Source of the DNA: Fibrobacter sp.
Lineage (GTDB): Bacteria; Fibrobacterota; Fibrobacteria; Fibrobacterales; Fibrobacteraceae
Length of the DNA stretch: 64,000 nucleotides
NCBI GenBank assembly: GCA_017503015.1
Contig: JAFVTX010000001.1
Coordinates: 31,648 to 95,647 of the forward strand
Direction: 5' to 3'
The notes under the pieces are model-generated. The model made no database searches, had not been told where the DNA came from, and saw only the letters and a program-made list of their open reading frames with translations. Numbering within the stretch: position 1 is the stretch's first letter; every line of letters begins with the position of its first letter. Below, one piece after another: positions 57,752 through 64,000 of this stretch. The position numbers and the translations under genes were made by a program.

Positions 57752-60046
57752 ATGAAAAAGATAATAACTCTGTCGCTTTTGGCTTGTAGCCTCGCGTTTG
57801 CGCAGGCGGGCATCCAGGGCGGCACTGATGGTATCCATCAGTACAACACCAAGACTAACGGCCAGCTCGGGTTCTCTATCGGTACGGGTGGCAATATCGC
57901 TCTCGACGCTTGGTCCTTGAGCCGTGGCGGTAACTATACCTCCAATGGCAAGACTTATGGTTTTAATGACTGGTCTGCGTCTCTTTCTGGCAACGTGAAC
58001 GCCTCCGTGGGCCTTTACGAGTTTGTGGATTTGGGCTTGAATCTGCCCCTTTACTACGAACATGCCAAGTCCGATGGTCCTTCTGGCGCCAACAACATGT
58101 GGACTACTAGCCGTGGTGACTTGAACGTGTGGTTCAAGGTCCGTATGCCCTTTGACAGCCAAAAGAGACTGTTTACGGCAGCCATCCAGGTTGATGCCTA
58201 CGTACCTTCTGGCGAAGAGTCCGCCGGTGTGCGTCCCCGCCATGCCTGGTACCTGAATAGCAAGGGCGAAACGCACCCCTTCACTACTAACGCCTTCGGT
58301 ATTGGTGGAAACTTGATCCTTACCTTGGATTTCGTGAACATGGGTATCCCCGTCCGTTGGAACGGCAATGCCGGAATCGTTTATACTGTCGATCACGACC
58401 TGCCGGTGACGATGATCTATGGTACGGGTATCAATGTCATGCCCTTTGACTTCATGGACGCCTTTGTTGAATTCTCCGGCGAATTCCGCGTTGAAGATAC
58501 CGGATATCCTCGTAGCCCCCTGGTTGACCCCATGTTGCTGACCCCCGGTTTCCGTTTCCACCTGCCCTTCAACATTGACTTCGCTATGGGTCTTGATGTT
58601 GCCGTGCGCGCCCTCAGGAACTTCACCTTCGATGGCGACAAGGAAATGGAACACAGCAAGGATTACAAGCTCACGTTCTCTGGCGAAAACGACAACATAA
58701 GCACGTATTACTACACTCCGACTCCGCTCTATGCCGGTACTGCCTCCCTCGTCTGGCGCTTTGACGGCAAGGACCGTTCCAAGCAGAAGGACGAAGACAA
58801 GGACGGCGTTCCCGATGTCAAGGACAAGTGCCTGCATACCTTGTCCGGCATTACTGTTGATGTGGATGGCTGCCCCCTGGATACCGACAAGGATGGTGTT
58901 CCTGACGGTGCGGACAAGTGCCCCAATACCGCAGCCGGCGTGACGGTTGATTCTGTGGGCTGCCCCATGGACACCGACAAGGATGGCGTTCCCGATGGTC
59001 TGGACAAGTGCCCGAACACCAAGGAAGGCCGCCAGATTGACGCTACCGGATGCGAAAGCGACTTTGACAAGGATGGTATCCCCGATGCCGATGACCGCTG
59101 CCCCAACACCAAGGCCGGCGCCAAGGTCGATAGCACGGGTTGTGCCGCTGACACCGACAAGGACGGCGTTCCCGATGATCTGGACAAGTGCCCCAATACT
59201 CCGGAAGGCGCCGAAGTGAACTTTGAAGGTTGCGAAGGCGACCGCGATGGCGACGGCGTTCCCGACGCTCAGGACAAGTGCCCGAACACCAAGGCCGGCA
59301 CACCTGTGGACAGCACCGGTTGTACTGCAGATGCCGACAAGGACGGTGTACCCGATGCTATGGACAAGTGCCCCAACACTCCGGAAGGCTCTTCTGTAGA
59401 CAGCACGGGTTGCGTCTCTGACTTTGACAAGGACGGCGTGTCCGACGATTTGGACAAGTGCCCCAACACCAAGGAAGGAACCGTGGTCGACAGCACGGGC
59501 TGCCCCATCGATACCGACAGGGACGGCGTGTTTGACGGCCTTGACAAGTGCCCGAACACCGAAAAGGACATTCAGGTGGACAGCACCGGTTGCCCCATGG
59601 ACATTGACCACGACGGCGTGCCCGACCATCAGGACAAGTGCCCCTACACCCTCGAAGGTGTGAAGGTGGATGCCAAGGGTTGCCCGCTCAACAAGAAGCA
59701 GGACCTGAACAAGCTGAAACAGGGTATCCAGTTCCAGACCAACTCCACCAAGTTCACCAAGGACAGCTATGGCACCTTGAATGACATCGTGGCTCTCCTG
59801 AAGCAGATTCCGTCGGCCAACCTGGAAGTCCAGGGCCACACCGACAACGTGGGTAAGCCCGAAAAGAACAAGGAACTGTCTCAGGCTCGCGCTCAGGCTG
59901 TGGTGGATTACTTCATCCAGCAGGGTGTTGAATCTAACCGTCTCCGTGCAGTTGGATTCGGCGATGAAAAGCCCATTGCAAGTAACGGAAGCAAGCACGG
60001 TCGTAAGCAGAACCGCCGCGTGGAACTGGTTCCTTTCGAAAAGTAA
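57752..60046 (+). CDS. OmpA-family outer-membrane protein with ten TSP type 3 repeats
   Basis: The 764-residue product has a signal peptide (SLLACSLAFAQA). Residues about 20-345 form a beta-barrel-like domain. Ten calcium-binding thrombospondin type 3 repeats of 30 residues follow at about 349-648, each with D-K-D-G-V-P-D and D-K-C-P-N-T. A C-terminal OmpA domain (about 660-764) carries LEVQGHTDNVGKPEKNKELSQARAQAV and RAVGFGDEKPIA, which bind peptidoglycan. It anchors the outer membrane to the wall and is probably abundant, judging from the codon use and promoter. Confidence 0.93.
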   Translation: MKKIITLSLLACSLAFAQAGIQGGTDGIHQYNTKTNGQLGFSIGTGGNIALDAWSLSRGGNYTSNGKTYGFNDWSASLSGNVNASVGLYEFVDLGLNLPLYYEHAKSDGPSGANNMWTTSRGDLNVWFKVRMPFDSQKRLFTAAIQVDAYVPSGEESAGVRPRHAWYLNSKGETHPFTTNAFGIGGNLILTLDFVNMGIPVRWNGNAGIVYTVDHDLPVTMIYGTGINVMPFDFMDAFVEFSGEFRVEDTGYPRSPLVDPMLLTPGFRFHLPFNIDFAMGLDVAVRALRNFTFDGDKEMEHSKDYKLTFSGENDNISTYYYTPTPLYAGTASLVWRFDGKDRSKQKDEDKDGVPDVKDKCLHTLSGITVDVDGCPLDTDKDGVPDGADKCPNTAAGVTVDSVGCPMDTDKDGVPDGLDKCPNTKEGRQIDATGCESDFDKDGIPDADDRCPNTKAGAKVDSTGCAADTDKDGVPDDLDKCPNTPEGAEVNFEGCEGDRDGDGVPDAQDKCPNTKAGTPVDSTGCTADADKDGVPDAMDKCPNTPEGSSVDSTGCVSDFDKDGVSDDLDKCPNTKEGTVVDSTGCPIDTDRDGVFDGLDKCPNTEKDIQVDSTGCPMDIDHDGVPDHQDKCPYTLEGVKVDAKGCPLNKKQDLNKLKQGIQFQTNSTKFTKDSYGTLNDIVALLKQIPSANLEVQGHTDNVGKPEKNKELSQARAQAVVDYFIQQGVESNRLRAVGFGDEKPIASNGSKHGRKQNRRVELVPFEK
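58796..59695 (+). repeat. Ten 90-base coding repeats (TSP3)
   Basis: GACAAGGAYGGYGTNCC recurs every 90 bases (for example 58886, 58976, 59066). The high DNA similarity between units suggests recent expansion or gene conversion. Confidence 0.85.
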
Positions 60047-60065
60047 TCAAACCCTTTTGAAAAAG

Positions 60066-60094
60066 AAGACGGTCGCAAAGGCCGTCTTTTTTTA
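60066..60094 (+). terminator. Rho-independent terminator of the OmpA gene
   Basis: AGACGG/CCGTCT stem with a 9-base loop followed by seven T, 19 bases after the OmpA stop. Confidence 0.85.
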
Positions 60095-60125
60095 TCTTTT
60101 GAACGACGTCATTCGGAGTGCTGTT

Positions 60126-61088
60126 ATGTCCAAGAAAGTCCTGGTTACAGGTGCCGCAGGTTTCATCGGTTGCGAAGTTTCGCTAATCCTTCTTTCCAAG
60201 GGTTATGAGGTTGTTGGCATTGACAACCTGAACGACTACTATCAGGTCTCGCTTAAAGAGGACCGCCTGAAACGCTTGGACAATCCAAGTTTCCGATTTG
60301 AGAAAGTGGACCTTTCCGATGCCGCCTCCATCAAGGGCCTTTTTGAGCGGGAACATTTTGACGGCGTTATCCACCTTGGCGCCCAGGCGGGTGTGCGTTA
60401 CAGCCTGGTGAACCCCCAGGCCTACATCGACAGCAACATCACGGGTTTCTTGAACATTTTGGAAGGTTGCCGTTTCAATCCGGTGGAACACTTGACCTAT
60501 GCCTCTTCTAGCAGCGTCTATGGACGGAACACCAAGACGCCTTTTTGCACCGAAGATCCTGTCTGCATGCCTTCTAGCTTGTATGCCGCTACCAAGCGCA
60601 GTAACGAGCTGATGGCGGAAACCTACCATCATCTTTACAAGATTAACGCTACCGGCCTAAGGTTCTTTACCGTTTACGGCCCCTGGGGCAGGCCCGACAT
60701 GGCGCCCTGGCTTTTTGCAGATGCCATTTTGCACGACAAGCCCATCAAGATTTTCAACAACGGGAACATGATGCGGGACTTTACCTACATCGATGACATT
60801 GCCCAGGGGGTGGTCCGCGTGTTCGAAGCTGGAATCGGCAAGAAGGAGTGCCGCCTGTACAACATCGGTCACGGCAATCCGGTGAACTTGCTGGACTTTG
60901 TAAAGACTCTCGAGAGGCATTTGGGAAAGACTGCCGAAAAGATTTACATGCCCATGCAGCCCGGCGACGTAGAGGTTACCTGGGCCGATACGAAGGCTCT
61001 GGAACAAGATGTTGGCTACACGGCAGATACCGATCTGGACACAGGCATCAAGGCCTTTGCCGAGTGGTTCAAGGGATATAACCGCTAG
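60126..61088 (+). CDS. UDP-glucuronate 4-epimerase-type SDR
   Basis: ATG 60126 is chosen; the frame further up runs inside the OmpA gene. The 320-residue product has the NAD loop VTGAAGFIGCEVSLILL, GIDNLNDYY, the active-site SSSSVYG and SLYAATKRSNELMAETY (Tyr-x-x-x-Lys), and RFFTVYGPWGRPDMAPW, which together fit UDP-glucuronate/galacturonate 4-epimerases of surface-polysaccharide pathways. It lies next to GtrA and a GT2 enzyme. The substrate assignment is by family only. Confidence 0.88.
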   Translation: MSKKVLVTGAAGFIGCEVSLILLSKGYEVVGIDNLNDYYQVSLKEDRLKRLDNPSFRFEKVDLSDAASIKGLFEREHFDGVIHLGAQAGVRYSLVNPQAYIDSNITGFLNILEGCRFNPVEHLTYASSSSVYGRNTKTPFCTEDPVCMPSSLYAATKRSNELMAETYHHLYKINATGLRFFTVYGPWGRPDMAPWLFADAILHDKPIKIFNNGNMMRDFTYIDDIAQGVVRVFEAGIGKKECRLYNIGHGNPVNLLDFVKTLERHLGKTAEKIYMPMQPGDVEVTWADTKALEQDVGYTADTDLDTGIKAFAEWFKGYNR

Positions 61089-61516
61089 CTCTGTTTTGGC
61101 GCGGCCTTGAATACCCACTTTTTATAAAGCGTAAAACTCACCAGCACGTAAACCACGTTGGCCACGATGTTGGCAAAATAGGTGGGCTTCATGAACTGTG
61201 AGATCCAAGTTGTAAAGTTTGCACACCAGGTGGCGTTTGCGAGGGTGTAGGCGGCAAGTTCCAGCACCAGCAGGTTTACACCGTAAGACACCAGAAACAC
61301 GATGATGAAGCGGACGATTTCTGCACGCTTCTTGTTGTGGCTCTTGAAATTCCAGATGCGGTTGCACAGGTAGCTGTTACAACCGCCGGCAACGAATCCC
61401 AAGAAGTTGGAAAGTTCTACGTTCCAGTCCAGTATTTGGTGCAACACCCAGACTACGGCGAGGGTGATGAGAGTGTTCAACACCCCGATGACATTGTATT
61501 TGAGAAAGTGAATCAC
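61085..61516 (-). CDS. GtrA-family membrane protein
   Basis: The 143-residue product has four predicted membrane spans and the family start FLKYNVIGVLNTLITLAVVWVL, then GFVAGGCNSYLCNRIWNFKS and the C-terminal FVLVSFTLYKKWVF-like end. GtrA proteins are thought to move polyprenyl-linked sugars across the membrane. Its end overlaps the convergent epimerase gene by 4 bases. The outer-membrane-like gene upstream (61535) is 18 bases away. Confidence 0.9.
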   Translation of the reverse strand: MIHFLKYNVIGVLNTLITLAVVWVLHQILDWNVELSNFLGFVAGGCNSYLCNRIWNFKSHNKKRAEIVRFIIVFLVSYGVNLLVLELAAYTLANATWCANFTTWISQFMKPTYFANIVANVVYVLVSFTLYKKWVFKAAPKQS

Positions 61517-61534
61517 GGGAAAAGCCGCTGAGCT

Positions 61535-61993
61535 TTAGATTTCAACAAGGATTCCCGCCTGGAGGAAGACATAGCCTTTACCCACGTGGTCCAGGAATTC
61601 GTAACCGCTCATGACGAGGATAGAAGAGTAGTCCCCGTTCTTGATGTCAAGCCCACCGCCGACTTTCCAGAAAAGCTGATGGTCGCTCCCGATAAGGTAG
61701 CCGATGTCGCCTGTGGCGACGGGTAAGATCTGGCTTCCGATGGGCAGGCGAATCCAGAGGGCTCCGCTTAAGGGGACCAGTCCGACGTTGTCGATTTCTT
61801 GATAGCCACTGCCCGCACCTACGAACAGCATTTGGTCTATGCGGTACCACAGGTGCCCATAAATATTTAGGTTGAATTTGGTTATTTCACTTGCGTGATT
61901 GACAACGCCAGCCTGCAAATCCATGGTAAATGCATTCGCTGGAATTACAGTGAATGCGATGACGAACAGGATGGCGGTCAGGATGCGTTTCAT
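61535..61993 (-). CDS. Small exported protein, beta-barrel-like
   Basis: The 152-residue product has a signal peptide (ILTAILFVIAFTVIPANA). The mature part consists of alternating strands with glycines (FNLNIYGHLWYRIDQMLFVGAGSGYQEI, ALWIRLPIGS, LFWKVGGGLDIKNG) and ends in an aromatic residue-poor FLQAGILVEI. It resembles a small outer-membrane beta-barrel. Function unknown. It precedes GtrA in the same direction. Confidence 0.65.
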   Translation of the reverse strand: MKRILTAILFVIAFTVIPANAFTMDLQAGVVNHASEITKFNLNIYGHLWYRIDQMLFVGAGSGYQEIDNVGLVPLSGALWIRLPIGSQILPVATGDIGYLIGSDHQLFWKVGGGLDIKNGDYSSILVMSGYEFLDHVGKGYVFLQAGILVEI

Positions 61994-62054
61994 ATAACTA
62001 GATCTCTAACTAAAATATAATCTCTTTTTTGAATAAATTTCACATCAAAGTCAA

Positions 62055-63206
62055 TTATTCGTCTGAACGGGCTTCGCGGGCCCAACCACCGGATTTTTCC
62101 TTGCAAAATGAAAGGAAAAATCCTTTGAGTATTGCCGTGTTCATTGTTGTAAAATAATAAGCTCCGGGAACAATCTTGAAAATGCCTGCAAGCCAAAGGA
62201 AAAACAAAATTCCAAGAGAAATACGATATGGCCCATAGAACCATGCCAATGGTACATTCACGAGGAAGAGCAGAATGAAAATATGGGGAGAAAACCAACG
62301 TAAAATCTTGTGAGAAAAGAATAAATAACAACGCAAGGGCCTAAGTGGATTAAGGAGCGGGATATAAGAAAGCAAGTAATTGAAATTGGCACGTCCGATA
62401 CGGACTTTTCTTCGATATTCTCCAGTGGTTTCTTTAGAAGTCTGTTCGGTGCCGATGGCGCTGGAAATGAATGTGCAATAGTAACCTTTTTGTAGAATCT
62501 TGGTGGTGACAAAAAAGTCGTCCATGACGCTTTTCTTAGTGGGCAAGTCGGTGTAAAGTTCTTTGCGTATGGCGTAAAGGGCTCCGTTTCCACCAATGAG
62601 CAAGTCCATCATGCCCTCGAACTTCTTGATTTCGGATTCCAAATCCCAATAGGCGCTTTCTCCCCAGCCTAATTCTGCGCCACTTTTATCTGTGAGAATC
62701 AGATGTCCGCAGGCACAACCGATTTTTTTGTCTCTGAAGGGAACGGTAAGTTTGCGGATGACATTTGGAAATAGCATGGTATTAGCATCGCAGAAAAGCA
62801 GGATTTCACCATTGGCCTGTTTTTGCAATCTGTTTAACATGGCGGCCTTACCTGCGTTCTGAGGGGCCTTGATGAGAGTGATTCCCTGGTCTTTGTACCG
62901 TTCTACGATTTCGGCAGTTTTGTCGGCGGAACCATCGTCACCAATAAGAATTTCCAGTTTTTCTTTGGGGTAGTCCAGTTCCAGCAGGTTCTGGATTTTG
63001 CGTTCAATGACGGCTTCTTCGTTGTATGCCGAAATCAAGATGGAAACAGTGGGCAGATTCTCTCCATTGACAACCTTGCCGCCTTTTCGCTTGAATATCT
63101 CGCTGACAAAAGGGAGGGTAATGGGGAACAGCACATAACAATGAACTACCAGGAGCAGTAGAACCCAAAAAGCTATCTGCAAGTAGAAAAGAACCTGTTC
63201 GTTCAT
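62055..63206 (-). CDS. Family 2 glycosyltransferase
   Basis: The 383-residue protein has an N-terminal membrane span, the GT-A domain with PTVSILISAYNEEAVIERKIQNLL, IGDDGSADKTAEIVERY and EILLFCDANTMLFPNVI, a later QxxRW-like region RRKVRIGRANFNYLL, and C-terminal spans. It is a processive or poly-prenol-linked GT2 of the type found with cell-surface polysaccharide genes. Its start overlaps the thioredoxin-like gene by 4 bases. Confidence 0.9.
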   Translation of the reverse strand: MNEQVLFYLQIAFWVLLLLVVHCYVLFPITLPFVSEIFKRKGGKVVNGENLPTVSILISAYNEEAVIERKIQNLLELDYPKEKLEILIGDDGSADKTAEIVERYKDQGITLIKAPQNAGKAAMLNRLQKQANGEILLFCDANTMLFPNVIRKLTVPFRDKKIGCACGHLILTDKSGAELGWGESAYWDLESEIKKFEGMMDLLIGGNGALYAIRKELYTDLPTKKSVMDDFFVTTKILQKGYYCTFISSAIGTEQTSKETTGEYRRKVRIGRANFNYLLSYIPLLNPLRPLRCYLFFSHKILRWFSPHIFILLFLVNVPLAWFYGPYRISLGILFFLWLAGIFKIVPGAYYFTTMNTAILKGFFLSFCKEKSGGWAREARSDE

Positions 63207-63700
63207 CGTTCAATCCATTCTTTTTCTTTTTCCAGGAACTTGTCCAACAGCATCTGCATCTCTTGTGGCGACATGGAGTCTGCCACAGTCAATATAGAAA
63301 GTCCCTTGGGAGCCACCAGCACAAAAGAGGGGAGAACGTTCAGTTCCCACACTTCGGAGAAACATTTTTTTGCGGTGGCCTTTTTCCCGTCGCAGACAAT
63401 GGGCGATTCGGAATCCACATCCAGCTTGACGGGGTAAAATTTCTTGTTCAAAATGGAGGCTACCGTGGGGTTCATATAGACATTTTTGTCCATCACCCGG
63501 CAGGGAATGCACCAGTCGGCGTACATGTCCACGAAAATAAGCTTGGGTTCGGTCTTTGCCTTTTCAAGAGCGGTGCTGTAATCCATCCACTGGACTAGGG
63601 ATTGGGGGATAACCGGTGCCTTTCCGGAGTTTGGTGCTGCAAAAACAACACCCGACAAAAAGACGACGTAGAAAATGATACCGGCAAGGGGGCGAAACAT
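63203..63700 (-). CDS. Exported thioredoxin-like protein
   Basis: The 165-residue product has a signal peptide (IIFYVVFLSGVVFAA) and a DsbD-gamma/thioredoxin_7-like domain: LIFVDMYADWCIPCRVMDKNVYMNP contains the redox pair C-I-P-C, followed by KFYPVKLDVDSES and VLPSFVLVAPKG with the cis-proline. It reduces or oxidises disulfides in the periplasm. The 4-base overlap with the glycosyltransferase suggests co-expression rather than a shared function. Confidence 0.88.
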   Translation of the reverse strand: MFRPLAGIIFYVVFLSGVVFAAPNSGKAPVIPQSLVQWMDYSTALEKAKTEPKLIFVDMYADWCIPCRVMDKNVYMNPTVASILNKKFYPVKLDVDSESPIVCDGKKATAKKCFSEVWELNVLPSFVLVAPKGLSILTVADSMSPQEMQMLLDKFLEKEKEWIER

Positions 63701-63703
63701 GGG

Positions 63704-64000
63704 CTAGTCCTCCCCCCGCCTGCGCGCCGGTACTGTCTTGTTCTGCTCGATTAGCGTGTCCAGCCGGTCAATGACCGCTTTCTGGAACGGGACCCACATG
63801 TCCCTGTCGTCGAGGATGGCGTTCGCCTTCTTGAGGAATTGATCCCTGCTGTAGCCTGCCGAATCCAGGATTATTTTGCGCTTGATTCGGGCTGTGGGGG
63901 AATCCTTGCCGTACATCTGTTCGACAATCAGCAGTTCCGTATAGGTGTTCACGAATTTCTGGTCTACCGAAGGGGCTTTTTTATCACAACCGGACTGTAG
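63704..64000 (-). CDS. Lipoprotein, 5' end outside the window
   Basis: The frame is open to the window edge and reads LQSGCDKKAPSVDQKFVNTY, so a lipobox (Q-S-G-C) lies 5 codons inside the edge and the gene start is just outside. At least 98 residues are present. The C-terminal part is helical (YTELLIVEQMYGKD, AIDRLDTLIEQNK-like) and could match the DUF4296-type small lipoproteins. A GTG at 63952 is not needed as start. It precedes the thioredoxin-like gene by 3 bases. Confidence 0.65.
   Translation of the reverse strand, partial: LQSGCDKKAPSVDQKFVNTYTELLIVEQMYGKDSPTARIKRKIILDSAGYSRDQFLKKANAILDDRDMWVPFQKAVIDRLDTLIEQNKTVPARRRGED

Noticed and set aside
58796..59695. CRISPR-like regular repeats
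   Set aside because: The 90-base units are coding TSP3 repeats without unique spacers.
57746..59998. Long open frame of 750 codons antisense to the OmpA/TSP3 gene
   Set aside because: It is a by-product of the 90-base coding repeats and their codon bias; it has no ribosome site and would overlap the promoter.

Overview
The window looks like a chromosomal segment of a Fibrobacter-type bacterium (Fibrobacterota, gut or rumen fibre degraders). The evidence is a secreted M6 peptidase with runs of serine as linkers, a GH43/CBM6 arabinan-type hydrolase with a C-terminal sorting-like domain, an OmpA protein with ten thrombospondin type 3 repeats, a small RpoD-like sigma factor, many short lipoproteins and a bioW-type biotin operon. 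No rRNA, tRNA, transposase, integrase or CRISPR array is visible.

Layout. 0-5.5 kb: two lipoproteins sharing a duplicated leader and 5' region, with a zeta-toxin-like kinase and a small partner between them, then a TfoX-like protein, a Cys-rich secreted protein and a large lipoprotein. 5.5-14.4 kb: housekeeping genes, namely a BatD-like membrane protein, a primary-type sigma factor, and a rightward cluster of methyltransferase, GT4 glycosyltransferase, flippase-like membrane protein, a helicase joined to a PlsC acyltransferase, glutamate racemase and a conserved unknown. 14.5-20.7 kb: a decayed Fic gene, the M6 peptidase, the GH43 enzyme and a PAP2 phosphatase. 20.7-27.2 kb: a flavodoxin-type lipoprotein and a redox-type operon (MBL-fold protein, Rrf2 regulator, macrodomain hydrolase, class M-like sirtuin) behind a textbook promoter flanked by two matching operators, then a cyclophilin-like lipoprotein, a Bcr/CflA exporter with an attenuator-like leader, and an MmcQ/YjbR protein.

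27.2-48.5 kb is an accessory region, A/T-rich in places, of mostly unrecognised genes: small membrane and lipoproteins, a sigma-70-like protein, an M16 peptidase, a CBS-HEPN protein with an unknown partner, two GNAT-type toxin/antitoxin-like pairs, and a compact operon encoding a TPR protein with HELTH motif, a MazG-like pyrophosphohydrolase, a GIY-YIG/DUF2075 helicase and a 59-residue protein. Five promoter-like sites in this region share one unusual architecture (TTTACA-N14-AAC-GATATA-like). Two loci carry a related long terminator hairpin RNA directly upstream of an accessory gene. These are the best candidates for undescribed biology.

48.5-64 kb: LysR regulator, bioF-bioD-bioA-bioW, a NicO-type metal transporter, KDPG aldolase, a MacB-like ABC exporter pair, the OmpA/TSP3 protein, a nucleotide-sugar epimerase, GtrA, a GT2 glycosyltransferase, a thioredoxin-like protein and a lipoprotein cut by the window end.

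Caution: at least three loci (Fic, Rrf2/macrodomain, a 54-codon gene at 33.3 kb), and possibly the helicase-PlsC fusion, can each be restored to a more usual gene structure by adding one base to a homopolymer run. Some oddities may therefore be sequencing artefacts.
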